DNA from: Croceimicrobium sp963974215
GTDB lineage: Bacteria > Bacteroidota > Bacteroidia > Flavobacteriales > Schleiferiaceae
Length of the DNA stretch: 64,000 nt
Assembly: GCA_963974215.1 (NCBI GenBank)
Contig: CAXBBL010000008.1
Coordinates: 62,001 to 126,000 of the forward strand
Direction of reading: 5' to 3'
The translations under genes and the position numbers were made by a program. The first letter of the stretch is position 1; each line of letters starts with the position of its first letter. The notes under the pieces were generated by a model that was not told the DNA's origin, searched no databases, and saw nothing but the letters and a program-made list of their open reading frames with translations. Below, in pieces: positions 25,463-33,569 of the stretch.

Positions 25463-26335
25463 ATGAAACGAAGCGACTTTTTTAAAACCAGTGCTTTGGG
25501 TTTAGCAGGCCTAAGTTTATTAAAGGCTGATGCTGCAGAAAAAGCCGAAACTTTCAAAACGAATATTGACCAAGTAGGCTTTAATCACCTACCCAATCCC
25601 AAAAACAAAATCATGAATAATTCAATTTTAATTAAAGCAGATAGCCGCGGGCATGCCGATCACGGTTGGTTAAAAGCCAATCACAGCTTCAGCTTTGCCA
25701 ATTATTACAATCCCGAAAGGATGCACTTCGGGGTGCTGCGCGTTTTAAACGACGATTTTATTGCACCAGGCATGGGCTTCGGCACGCATCCCCATGAAAA
25801 CATGGAAATTATTACCATTCCCTTGGAAGGTGATCTAGAACATAAGGATAGTATGGGTCATGCCGAGGTGATAAAAATGGGCGATGTACAAGTGATGAGC
25901 GCCGGTACAGGGGTTTACCACAGCGAGTACAATGCGAATAAAGATAAAGCCGTAAAGCTCTTTCAAATTTGGCTCTTCCCTATTAAGAAGAATGTTGAGC
26001 CGCGTTACGATCAAATTACTCTGGACGTAAAGAAAATGGATAATAATCTAATGCAGATCCTATCTCCCTTTAAGGATGATGAAGGTGTTTGGATTCACCA
26101 AAATGCATGGTTCCACATGGGTAGATTTGATGCGGGACGGAGCTTTAAGCATTCGCTAAATGCGCCCCAAAATAATGGTTTATACGCCATGGTTGTAGAG
26201 GGCAAATACCGCGTAAACGGCGAAGAACTAAGTCAGCGTGATGCCTTGGGTATTTGGGAAACTGCTGAAGTAGACTTTGAAGTTATTGAAGAAGGACGAA
26301 TTCTTCTGATGGAAGTTCCGATGCAATTATCGTAA
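25463..26335 (+). CDS. Pirin family protein with N-terminal leader
   Basis: This 290-residue pirin is of the YhhW-type subfamily, different from the pirin at the window start. Metal ligands are His109 and His111 (GTHPHENMEI) and His153 and Glu155 (GVYHSEY). The first 25 residues (KRSDFFKTSALGLAGLSLLK) look like a Tat-type leader although the twin arginine is replaced by Lys-Arg. An internal ATG at 25613 (NNSILIKADSRGHADHG) coincides with the usual start of cytoplasmic homologues, so two forms are possible. An imperfect -7 box (TAATTTCG) precedes the gene and a terminator follows. Confidence 0.85.
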   Translation: MKRSDFFKTSALGLAGLSLLKADAAEKAETFKTNIDQVGFNHLPNPKNKIMNNSILIKADSRGHADHGWLKANHSFSFANYYNPERMHFGVLRVLNDDFIAPGMGFGTHPHENMEIITIPLEGDLEHKDSMGHAEVIKMGDVQVMSAGTGVYHSEYNANKDKAVKLFQIWLFPIKKNVEPRYDQITLDVKKMDNNLMQILSPFKDDEGVWIHQNAWFHMGRFDAGRSFKHSLNAPQNNGLYAMVVEGKYRVNGEELSQRDALGIWETAEVDFEVIEEGRILLMEVPMQLS

Positions 26336-26358
26336 AACATAATTTTTCAAAATTTTCT

Positions 26359-26387
26359 AGGCCCAGATTTTTCTGGGCCTTATTTTT
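26359..26387 (+). terminator. Terminator after the second pirin gene
   Basis: A 9-bp perfect stem AGGCCCAGA/TCTGGGCCT with a short T-rich loop is followed by TATTTTTA. It lies 23 bp after the pirin stop and just before the methyltransferase start. Confidence 0.85.
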
Positions 26388-26392
26388 ATCCA

Positions 26393-26968
26393 ATGTTAGA
26401 TGCCAATTACTGGGAAAAACGATACCAAACCGGACAAACAGGCTGGGATATCGGTCAAGCCTCCCCCGCCTTAATCGCTTATTTCGAAAAACTAGTTCAC
26501 AAAGATATTCATATCCTCATTCCTGGTGCGGGCAAGGCGCACGATTTAGCCTGGCTGTACCAACACGGCTTTCGTAACAGTGTGGTCATTGATATTAGTC
26601 CTACTGCTTTACATCAAGCAGCGGGTCTTTATCCAGAAATACCTGCCACTCATTTTATCGAAGGTGATTTTTTTAGTCATAATGGCGCCTACGACTTAAT
26701 TGTAGAGCAAACCTTTTTCTGTGCCGTTTCGCCTGAATTACGGACTCAATACGTCCAGAAAATGCATGAACTTTTAAAACCTGGTGGTCGCCTAATGGGT
26801 TTACTTTTTGATTTCCCGCTGAGCGCAGAAGGACCACCCTTTGGCGGCTCGGCTGCCGAATATCAAGTCCATTTTAGTCCTCTTTTTAAGATTGAGCACT
26901 TAGAAAGAGCCTATAATTCAATAAAGCCGCGGATGGGCAGAGAGTTGTTTTTTGAGTTGGTGAAGTAG
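26393..26968 (+). CDS. TPMT-family SAM-dependent methyltransferase
   Basis: This 191-residue protein matches the thiopurine S-methyltransferase-like family: WEKRYQTGQTGWDIGQASPA at the N-terminus, the SAM motif ILIPGAGKAHDLAWLYQ, and DLIVEQTFFCAVSPELR. Bacterial members methylate small thiols, halides or metalloids, but the substrate is not deducible. The ATG is only 6 bp after the terminator of the pirin gene, so its promoter must overlap that terminator or it depends on read-through. Confidence 0.85.
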   Translation: MLDANYWEKRYQTGQTGWDIGQASPALIAYFEKLVHKDIHILIPGAGKAHDLAWLYQHGFRNSVVIDISPTALHQAAGLYPEIPATHFIEGDFFSHNGAYDLIVEQTFFCAVSPELRTQYVQKMHELLKPGGRLMGLLFDFPLSAEGPPFGGSAAEYQVHFSPLFKIEHLERAYNSIKPRMGRELFFELVK

Positions 26969-27138
26969 GGACTGCTATTTCGGCATAATGAAGAATCCCT
27001 ATCTTTAAGGATGGTTGATTTTATGAAAAATAAGGTTGAGCAGTTTAACAGCATTAAAAAATCATGAAATCAGAAACGTAAGTCGCCTTTTTGGACTCGA
27101 AGCGAAATCTTAGATTATCTTAAAGAAATTAAAAGTAC

Positions 27139-27948
27139 TTGAAGCAAACGACTCGCAGCCATTTTTCCATTACAAAAATGGACTGTCCTTCCGAAGAAAA
27201 CCTCATTCGCTTAAAGCTAGATGAGCCCGAAATTCTCTATTTGGATTTTGATTTAAGCAAGCGGGAACTAAAAGTCTACCATCATAATTCCACCCAAGAG
27301 ATAGAAAGAACTTTAGATTCCCTAGCTTTAGGAAGTCACCTTTTGAAGAGCGAAAGTTTTAGTGGCGCTTTACCCAAGCCGGGAAAGGATGAAAAAGAGC
27401 AAAAACGACTCTTACTAATCGTCTTAGCCATCAACTTTGCTTTCTTCCTATTTGAAATTGTTACCGGTTTTATTTCTCAGTCAATAGGACTAATCGCCGA
27501 CAGCCTCGATATGTTAGCAGACGCACTAGTTTATGGTATTAGTCTTTCCGCTATTGGTGCGGCTACTAGTAGAAAAAAATCGGTAGCAAAAATCGCGGGC
27601 TATCTACAAATTATCTTGGCCCTTTTGGGTTTTTCAGAAGTTCTCCGTCGCTTTTTGGGCCTAGAATATCTACCCGATTTCCAAACCATGATGATAGTTT
27701 CTACTCTGGCTTTAGCGGCCAATACCATCAGTTTATTGCTGCTGCAAAAATCAAAAGGCAAGGAAGAAGCCCACATGAAGGCTAGCCTCATTTTTACTTC
27801 TAACGACATTATTATAAACCTCGGAGTAATTATAGCGGGTAGCTTGGTGTATTTCTTCCATTCGCCCCTACCCGATTTACTAATTGGTTGCATCGTATTC
27901 TTCATTGTAATTAGGGGAGCCCGATCGATTTTAAGCCTTGCTAAATGA
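27139..27948 (+). CDS. CDF-type cation transporter with N-terminal HMA-like domain
   Basis: This 269-residue protein joins an N-terminal ferredoxin-like domain (SHFSITKMDCPSEENLIRLK, residues 7-26) to a cation diffusion facilitator core with five to six helices. The CDF hallmark is visible in QSIGLIADSLDMLADALVYG and in TSNDIIINLGVIIAG. The HMA-like domain keeps the MDCPSE motif but lacks the second Cys of CxxC, so tight copper-type binding is doubtful. The start codon is TTG, because no ATG lies before the conserved domain. The metal is unknown; Zn, Co or Fe are typical. Confidence 0.8.
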   Translation: MKQTTRSHFSITKMDCPSEENLIRLKLDEPEILYLDFDLSKRELKVYHHNSTQEIERTLDSLALGSHLLKSESFSGALPKPGKDEKEQKRLLLIVLAINFAFFLFEIVTGFISQSIGLIADSLDMLADALVYGISLSAIGAATSRKKSVAKIAGYLQIILALLGFSEVLRRFLGLEYLPDFQTMMIVSTLALAANTISLLLLQKSKGKEEAHMKASLIFTSNDIIINLGVIIAGSLVYFFHSPLPDLLIGCIVFFIVIRGARSILSLAK

Positions 27949-27990
27949 GCATTTCCCTTATCTTGCGATTCTAGAAACAACTCCATCACT

Positions 27991-28740
27991 TTGAAAACAC
28001 TAGGCATCATTCCAGCGCGCTACCAAAGTTCTCGTCTACCCGCTAAGCCTCTCGCCATCATTGCCGATAAGCCCATGATTCAGCATGTATACGAGAGAGC
28101 TTTATCTGTATTCGACTATCTAGTAGTAGCTACCGACGATCAAAGAATTTATGATGCCGTTATCGCTTTCGGCGGAAAGGTAGTAATGACGAGTACGGAG
28201 CATAGTACGGGTACGAATCGCTGCTTAGAAGCTTACGAAATAGTACAAAAGGAAATGGGCGATTTTGAGGTAATCGTAAATGTGCAGGGTGATGAGCCTA
28301 TGATTAAAGCTTCGGAATTACTAAGTCTAATTGCCTTATTCAGTAAGCCCGAAACCGAGATTGGCACTTTAGTAAAAGCGATTGAAACCGAAAAGGAATT
28401 AAGCAATACCAGCGGTTGTTTCGTAACCATCACTAAACAAAACAAAGCCCTTTATTTTTCGCGTGCCCTTATTCCTGTATTACGGAATATACCGCGCAGC
28501 GAGTGGCTTGGGAAACATACTTTCTATAAACATATCGGCCTCTATGCCTACCGTCCGGCGAGCCTAAAAAGCTTTGCCCTAATGGAGATGAGCAGCTTGG
28601 AGATTGCCGAATCTTTAGAGCAAAATCGTTGGTTGGAAAACGGTGGCAGCATTCACGTTGGTTTCGCTTTAGAGGAAAGCCTTTCGGTAGATACGCCCGA
28701 AGATTTAGCGGAGGTGAAAGCCTTAATGGAGCATTCTTAA
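27991..28740 (+). CDS. kdsB: 3-deoxy-manno-octulosonate cytidylyltransferase
   Basis: This 249-residue enzyme activates Kdo as CMP-Kdo for lipopolysaccharide inner-core synthesis. It begins LGIIPARYQSSRLPAKPLA and has the nucleotide/Mg motif VNVQGDEPMI and the conserved YKHIGLYAYRPASLKSF. The start codon is TTG: the conserved N-terminus begins right after it and no ATG is available. Its stop overlaps the next gene's start by one base (TAATG), which suggests coupled translation. Confidence 0.96.
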   Translation: MKTLGIIPARYQSSRLPAKPLAIIADKPMIQHVYERALSVFDYLVVATDDQRIYDAVIAFGGKVVMTSTEHSTGTNRCLEAYEIVQKEMGDFEVIVNVQGDEPMIKASELLSLIALFSKPETEIGTLVKAIETEKELSNTSGCFVTITKQNKALYFSRALIPVLRNIPRSEWLGKHTFYKHIGLYAYRPASLKSFALMEMSSLEIAESLEQNRWLENGGSIHVGFALEESLSVDTPEDLAEVKALMEHS

Positions 28741-29492
28741 TGAATAAAAAAGAGCTGAAAGATTTTCTCAATTTCAAGGCAGAGGAATACGAGAATCCTA
28801 ATTTCATTGAATTAGATCCTGTTTCCATTCCTCATCAGTTTAATCGTAAAGAAGATATCGAAATTGCCGGTTTATTGAGCGCTACCATCGCTTGGGGAAA
28901 TCGCAAAAGCATCCTTATAAATGCGGCCAAAATGATGGCCATTATGGAAGGGGAACCGTATCAGTTTACCTGTTCTTATTCCGAAAGGGATTTTAAAAAG
29001 TTAAAAGGCTTTGTGCATCGTACTTTTAATGCGGAAGATTTCGACTTTTTCATTCGTGCCTTACAGCATATTTACCTCCACAAAGGCGGATTAGAAATGG
29101 TATTTCAAGGTGCTAATGCCAAGCAAGCTATCGTGAACTTCCGCAGCGAAATGCTTCAAGTTGCGCATCTACCGAGGAGTGAAAAACACCTTTCAAACCC
29201 CGATAAAAACTCGGCAGCAAAACGTCTCAATATGTTTTTACGCTGGATGGTTCGTCCCGCTACTAAAGGCGTAGATTTTGGTTTATGGTCTTCGCTCAGT
29301 CCCGCTCAATTAAGCTGTCCGCTGGATTTACACAGTGGTAATGTAGCCCGTAAACTAGGGCTTTTAGACCGCAGAGCCAATGACTGGAAAGCAGTAAGTG
29401 AATTAGATCTTGCTTTACGAAAACTCGATGTGCAAGACCCGGTGAAATACGATTTTGCCCTTTTCGGGATGGGTGTTAATGAGAAGTTTTAG
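28740..29492 (+). CDS. TIGR02757/DUF2400 family protein
   Basis: This 250-residue protein matches the TIGR02757 (DUF2400) family: EIAGLLSATIAWGNRKSILI, KRLNMFLRWMVRPATKGVDF, and LSCPLDLHSGNVARKLGLL. These features resemble a helix-hairpin DNA glycosylase-like fold, but the biochemical role is not established. It starts one base inside the kdsB stop codon. Its stop shares a 4-nt TTAG overlap with the convergent oxidoreductase gene. Confidence 0.88.
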   Translation: MNKKELKDFLNFKAEEYENPNFIELDPVSIPHQFNRKEDIEIAGLLSATIAWGNRKSILINAAKMMAIMEGEPYQFTCSYSERDFKKLKGFVHRTFNAEDFDFFIRALQHIYLHKGGLEMVFQGANAKQAIVNFRSEMLQVAHLPRSEKHLSNPDKNSAAKRLNMFLRWMVRPATKGVDFGLWSSLSPAQLSCPLDLHSGNVARKLGLLDRRANDWKAVSELDLALRKLDVQDPVKYDFALFGMGVNEKF

Positions 29493-30139
29493 GCTTTAAA
29501 ATCTGCGACCTTTTTAATATCCTTAGATTCGATTATAGTTTCTGCTTTTTGGCCCTTACTTAAAGCCCACATAGCTTTGGCAATATCAGCTGCTTCCACT
29601 CCTTTGTACTTTTCTGGGATTAAGAAGGATAGGCTATTCATAAGGACTTTGCCGATGCTTTCCCCCAATCGTTTTTCTTGTCTGGGTCCCATAATCATTG
29701 AAGGACGAAGAAAGTAAGATTGCTTTAAGTTGAATTTACGAATGGCTTCTTCCATCTCTCCTTTCGTTTTAAGGTAGAAGTTTTTGCTTTGCGCATCTGC
29801 GCCCAGCGAAGAAACTACGCTAAAGTGTTTTACATTGCCCTTTTTGGCTAATTCCGCGGCTTTTACCGGGATGCCAAAATCAATTGCATGGTAGGTTTCT
29901 TGATTGCTGGTTTTCGCTTTCGTTGTGCCAACACAAACAAATACCGCATCTGCTTGCAAGCGCTCGGGCCAAAAATCGTCGCTTAACAAATTTCCCAAGC
30001 GTTCTTTCACTTTGGGACTTTGCATACCTAAAGTTCGACGGGAGTAAAGTTCAATTTCGGTATAATCACTGTCATTTAATAATTCGGTCAGTAAAAAATG
30101 TCCCACTAAACCTGTTGATCCTAATAGTATTGCTTTCAT
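29489..30139 (-). CDS. NAD(P)-binding atypical SDR oxidoreductase
   Basis: This 216-residue protein has a Rossmann start (KAILLGSTGLVGHFLLTELL), the AVFVCVGTTKAKT strand, SVVSSLGADAQSKNFYLKTK with a Tyr-x3-Lys-like pair (YLKTK), and YFLRPSMIMGPRQEKR. It resembles the HTATIP2/YbjT-like atypical short-chain dehydrogenases. The substrate is unknown. A hypothetical exported protein lies 6 bp upstream on the same strand and the rhomboid gene overlaps that one, so the three may form an operon. Confidence 0.82.
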   Translation of the reverse strand: MKAILLGSTGLVGHFLLTELLNDSDYTEIELYSRRTLGMQSPKVKERLGNLLSDDFWPERLQADAVFVCVGTTKAKTSNQETYHAIDFGIPVKAAELAKKGNVKHFSVVSSLGADAQSKNFYLKTKGEMEEAIRKFNLKQSYFLRPSMIMGPRQEKRLGESIGKVLMNSLSFLIPEKYKGVEAADIAKAMWALSKGQKAETIIESKDIKKVADFKA

Positions 30140-30145
30140 TTAATT

Positions 30146-30643
30146 TTATTCTTGATTAAAGTCGATATGCTCTAGGTACCAACCATCTTTAAAGTAAAAA
30201 CGCTTTGTTCCAAAATGATGTAAGGCATAGCCCGTGGCGAATACCCCGAGACTTAAGTAAACGGTTAGCGGACGTATAATAGGCCGGTCTCCATTTATAA
30301 TCGCATTAAAGATGATTACTCCGGGAAATAAAGTGGCACCCGCCATAGCCGCTTTTCCAAAGAAAGGCATTAAGCCTCGTTTAACTTTTAAGGCGACAAT
30401 ATTCTCGTGCCTTACTATTTTGGTTCCGAATACAATACGATTGCTATCGGCCCGCACAAAATCGCCAGAAAGCCAATACTCTTCATCGCCATTGCGAACT
30501 TTTAATTCCAATAAATCTCCTTGACTCCAGCGGTAAGCTGGTAATTCTCCCTTCTTTTTTAAATATAAATATTGCTGCGCGTCTACGGAAAGTGATGCCA
30601 GAAGGAAAACTAAAAAACTAAGAGCTGGAGCTAGGCTTTTCAT
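30146..30643 (-). CDS. Hypothetical exported protein
   Basis: This 165-residue protein has a signal peptide (LAPALSFLVFLLASLSVDAQ) and a beta-rich first part (LKKKGELPAYRWSQGDLLEL) followed by two hydrophobic segments (GKAAMAGATLFPGVIIFNAI and LTVYLSLGVFATGYALHHFG). I recognise no named family. Its start overlaps the 3' end of the rhomboid gene by 26 nt in another frame, and the SDR-type gene follows 6 bp later. Confidence 0.75.
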   Translation of the reverse strand: MKSLAPALSFLVFLLASLSVDAQQYLYLKKKGELPAYRWSQGDLLELKVRNGDEEYWLSGDFVRADSNRIVFGTKIVRHENIVALKVKRGLMPFFGKAAMAGATLFPGVIIFNAIINGDRPIIRPLTVYLSLGVFATGYALHHFGTKRFYFKDGWYLEHIDFNQE

Positions 30644-31397
30644 GGGGTTCTTTTTTTTCTTGAATATGATAGTGTATTGTTAAGGGGTAGTCATTTCTTG
30701 CGGTGTGGCCCATCCAGTAATCCTGACCATATTTTTCGATTTCATGGCTTAGGTCGTCACTAATATCTTCGTAAGCCAATCTTTGTGATTTAAAACTGCG
30801 GGGCTCAGATTTGCGAAAGTACCAAGCTAAGACAAGTCCTATTATTCCGCCTGAAATATGTCCCTCATAGCTCACCCGTTCCTCAATAGGCGCCAAGCCC
30901 CAAACCAAACCGCCATATAGAAATACCACCAACAAACTTAAAGCTAAAAGATTGGCATTGGAGCGTAAAATGCCACTAAAAAAAATAAAACTTGCAAAGG
31001 CATAAATCAAACCTGAGGCCCCGATATGATAACTTTCTCGGGCAAAAAACCAAACCATCAATCCACTAAATATCCAAGAAATCCATAATACCGGTTTTGC
31101 ATTGCGCGGGTAAAAGAAATAGATGGCCGAAAGAAGTACGAAAAGGGGAATAGAATTATTTGCTATGTGTTGTAAATCGCCATGTAAAACAGGACTAAGA
31201 ACAATACCCAGTAGCGATTGCCAACGTTGTGGAAAAATCCCAAACTCATACATTCTCAAATCAAAGAATGTATCTAGGGCAAAAAATAACCAAATTAAGA
31301 GTAATAGTAAGAGCGGTTTAAGCATGAAATCGAGGCTAATCTCTTCTTTGTTTGCCCCTTTGCCAACGCTAATCGAAAATGTTTTGCCTTTATTCAT
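30618..31397 (-). CDS. Rhomboid family intramembrane serine protease
   Basis: This 259-residue polytopic protein has the rhomboid catalytic pair: Ser128 in HIGASGLIYAF and His180 in YEGHISGGIIG, with the preceding H-x-N-type segment LQHIANNSIPLF forming the oxyanion region. About six membrane helices are visible. The C-terminal 60 residues are cytoplasmic and charged, ending in a Ser-rich tail. The ATG at 31397 is preferred over the frame from 31445, which would run into rarA. It is divergent from rarA by 42 bp. Confidence 0.88.
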   Translation of the reverse strand: MNKGKTFSISVGKGANKEEISLDFMLKPLLLLLLIWLFFALDTFFDLRMYEFGIFPQRWQSLLGIVLSPVLHGDLQHIANNSIPLFVLLSAIYFFYPRNAKPVLWISWIFSGLMVWFFARESYHIGASGLIYAFASFIFFSGILRSNANLLALSLLVVFLYGGLVWGLAPIEERVSYEGHISGGIIGLVLAWYFRKSEPRSFKSQRLAYEDISDDLSHEIEKYGQDYWMGHTARNDYPLTIHYHIQEKKEPHEKPSSSS

Positions 31398-31439
31398 GCT
31401 TGTTAAATGTAGTACTTTTACAGGCAAATAATATTCCGC

Positions 31440-32714
31440 ATGCATGCCCCTCTTGCCGAAAGGCTTCGTCCTATAACTTTTGATGATATTATTGGCCAGA
31501 AAAAGCTAATTGGTAAGGAAGGAAATCTGCGACTTCTTTTAAAACAAGGCTTGGTACCCTCTTTAATTTTCTGGGGGCCACCCGGAGTTGGCAAAACTAC
31601 ATTAGCCCAAATTATTGCTGAGCAAAGTGGCCGCAAGTTTTTCACCTTAAGTGCTATAAACAGTGGAGTTAAGGATGTCCGTGAAGTAATTGGCCAAGCC
31701 CAGAATCAAGGTCTTTTTGCCCAAGGTAAAGCCCCTATTTTATTCATTGATGAAATTCATCGATTCAGTAAATCGCAGCAAGACAGCTTACTAGGAGCAG
31801 TGGAAAAAGGGATTATCGTTCTTATTGGTGCCACCACCGAAAACCCAAGTTTTGAGGTGATTCCCGCCTTGCGCTCACGCTGCCAAATTTACACCTTAGA
31901 ATCGCTCAATGCAGAAGACCTTCAAGAGCTTATTAATCGCGCCTTCTCCAAAGATAGCTGGCTGATTGATAGACAAGTTAAGCTTACGGAAAAGGAGGCA
32001 TTAATGCGTTATAGCGGCGGTGATGCACGTAAGTTTCTTAATAATTTAGAATTGGTAGTCGGTCAAGTTGACAAAGGGGGTGAAATTACTAATCAACTAG
32101 TAGAAAACATCTTACAAAACACCAATACCCAATACGATAAAAATGGTGAGCAGCACTATGACATAGTTAGTGCTTTTATAAAATCTATTAGAGGTAGCGA
32201 TCCCAATGCGGGTTTATACTGGTTGGCTCGAATGATTAAAGGAGGTGAAGACCCAAAATTTATTGCACGGAGACTTTTAATTCTCGCCTCTGAAGATATT
32301 GGTTTGGCCAATCCCAACGCCCTTTTATTGGCTAATGCTTGTTTCGAAACGATTGAGAAAATTGGTTGGCCAGAGGGAAGAATAACCTTAGGACAATGTG
32401 TGGTGTATTTAGCCAATTCTCCTAAAAGTAATAGCGCCCATATGGGCATTAACAAGGCCATGGCAGAGGTTGATAAAACAGGTGATTTAGCAGTGCCGCT
32501 TTCTTTAAGAAACGCGCCCAGCCAGTTAATGAAAGAGCTAGGTTATGGCAAAGAGTATCAGTATAGTCACAATTATCAGGATAGCTTCAGCAACCAGGAA
32601 TTTTTACCTGACGCTTTAAGCGGATCGGTTTTTTATGAACCCGCCGAAAATTTTGGCGAAAAAAAAGCCAGCGAAGTATTGAAACAACGCTGGCCTAAAT
32701 ATTATTCTAAATAG
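31440..32714 (+). CDS. rarA: Replication-associated recombination protein A (MgsA/RarA)
   Basis: This 424-residue AAA+ ATPase acts at stalled replication forks. The clamp-loader-like core shows Walker A (FWGPPGVGKTTLAQ), Walker B (LFIDEIHRFSKSQQD), sensor 1 (LIGATTENPSFEV) and the arginine finger region (RSRCQIYTLE). The C-terminal MgsA tetramerisation domain is present (DPNAGLYWLARMIKGGEDP, SSEDIGLANP-like, and the terminal PENF-type segment). Its stop codon is 2 bp from that of the convergent lipoprotein gene. Confidence 0.95.
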   Translation: MHAPLAERLRPITFDDIIGQKKLIGKEGNLRLLLKQGLVPSLIFWGPPGVGKTTLAQIIAEQSGRKFFTLSAINSGVKDVREVIGQAQNQGLFAQGKAPILFIDEIHRFSKSQQDSLLGAVEKGIIVLIGATTENPSFEVIPALRSRCQIYTLESLNAEDLQELINRAFSKDSWLIDRQVKLTEKEALMRYSGGDARKFLNNLELVVGQVDKGGEITNQLVENILQNTNTQYDKNGEQHYDIVSAFIKSIRGSDPNAGLYWLARMIKGGEDPKFIARRLLILASEDIGLANPNALLLANACFETIEKIGWPEGRITLGQCVVYLANSPKSNSAHMGINKAMAEVDKTGDLAVPLSLRNAPSQLMKELGYGKEYQYSHNYQDSFSNQEFLPDALSGSVFYEPAENFGEKKASEVLKQRWPKYYSK

Positions 32715-32722
32715 TTTTAGAA
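32705..32722. terminator. Short inverted repeat over the rarA and lipoprotein stop codons
   Basis: TTCTAAA-tagt-TTTAGAA is a perfect 7-bp inverted repeat that spans both convergent stop codons. There is no good T-run, so termination is only a possibility. Confidence 0.3.
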
Positions 32723-33553
32723 ACCGCTGAAAGTTAGAGTTGATGTAACAAAACCGCCATCGGTGCTATTTAACTCAATTGTATACAAGTTATTACAAGC
32801 ATCATCTGAAATAAAGTCAATACTACCGCTAGTGTAAGTAACACCCGTACCAGCCATATCGATATTGATAATACCTTCTTCTAAACGGTATTGGCAAGAG
32901 CTTTTATAGCTCAAAGGAGTGTTGATGGTAGCTGTAACGGTAATAGTATCCGCAACACCAGTTGAAGTTCCAGATAAAGTGTATGAATCGTCTGAAACAT
33001 CACCAATGGTGCTAAAGCCATCTACCCAAGTAAGGGTTTTACTGGCAGAAAGTGAGAAGGTATTGTCTTCTGTATCTGTAACAGATAAACTGGTTAAGGT
33101 AAGAGCAAATACATCATTACCTTGATTCGCGACATTAAATGATCCAGTAACGGGCTTACCTGCTTCTTTATAATTTAAGAAAGTACCCGCAACGCTAGTT
33201 CCAGAAACCATGTAATCGCCTCCACCACTCATTAAAAGGTTGATTTCACCTTCTCTTAAAACACCATCGCTGCCGGAAGCTCCATTACCATAGTCAATTT
33301 TAACTACGGCTCCAGCACGTGTAACCATGGCACCATCAATAGTAGTCGTATCATTAGTGATAAAGTCATTATCGCGCATGGCTAAATCAACAGTATTGAA
33401 TATACGACTGCCAGTTCCTTCGGCTAAAATGTATAGTTCGCCAACTTTTGATTCAACTTCGCCAGCTCCGCCTAAAGGATTTTCTTCATCACAAGATGCA
33501 AAACCAAAGGCAATAAGGCCAGCTAGGAAGAATTTTGAATTTAATTTTCTCAT
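32717..33553 (-). CDS. Hypothetical lipoprotein (third gene of the DUF5723 operon)
   Basis: This 278-residue protein starts at 33553 with a lipoprotein signal (FFLAGLIAFGFASC, Cys21) followed by an acidic DEEN stretch. The mature part is rich in Thr, Ser, Gly and Asp with repeated beta strands (ALTLTSLSVTDTEDNTFSLS) and few charged clusters, as in surface-exposed beta-sandwich proteins. No family was recognised. It lies 16 bp after the DUF5723 gene and should be in the same transcript. Confidence 0.75.
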   Translation of the reverse strand: MRKLNSKFFLAGLIAFGFASCDEENPLGGAGEVESKVGELYILAEGTGSRIFNTVDLAMRDNDFITNDTTTIDGAMVTRAGAVVKIDYGNGASGSDGVLREGEINLLMSGGGDYMVSGTSVAGTFLNYKEAGKPVTGSFNVANQGNDVFALTLTSLSVTDTEDNTFSLSASKTLTWVDGFSTIGDVSDDSYTLSGTSTGVADTITVTATINTPLSYKSSCQYRLEEGIINIDMAGTGVTYTSGSIDFISDDACNNLYTIELNSTDGGFVTSTLTFSGF

Positions 33554-33569
33554 AGTAGAAGGGGGGGAT

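Noticed and set aside
27600..28010. Long antisense frame within the CDF transporter gene
   Set aside because: It is a shadow of a clearly conserved gene and has no recognisable domain or start signal.
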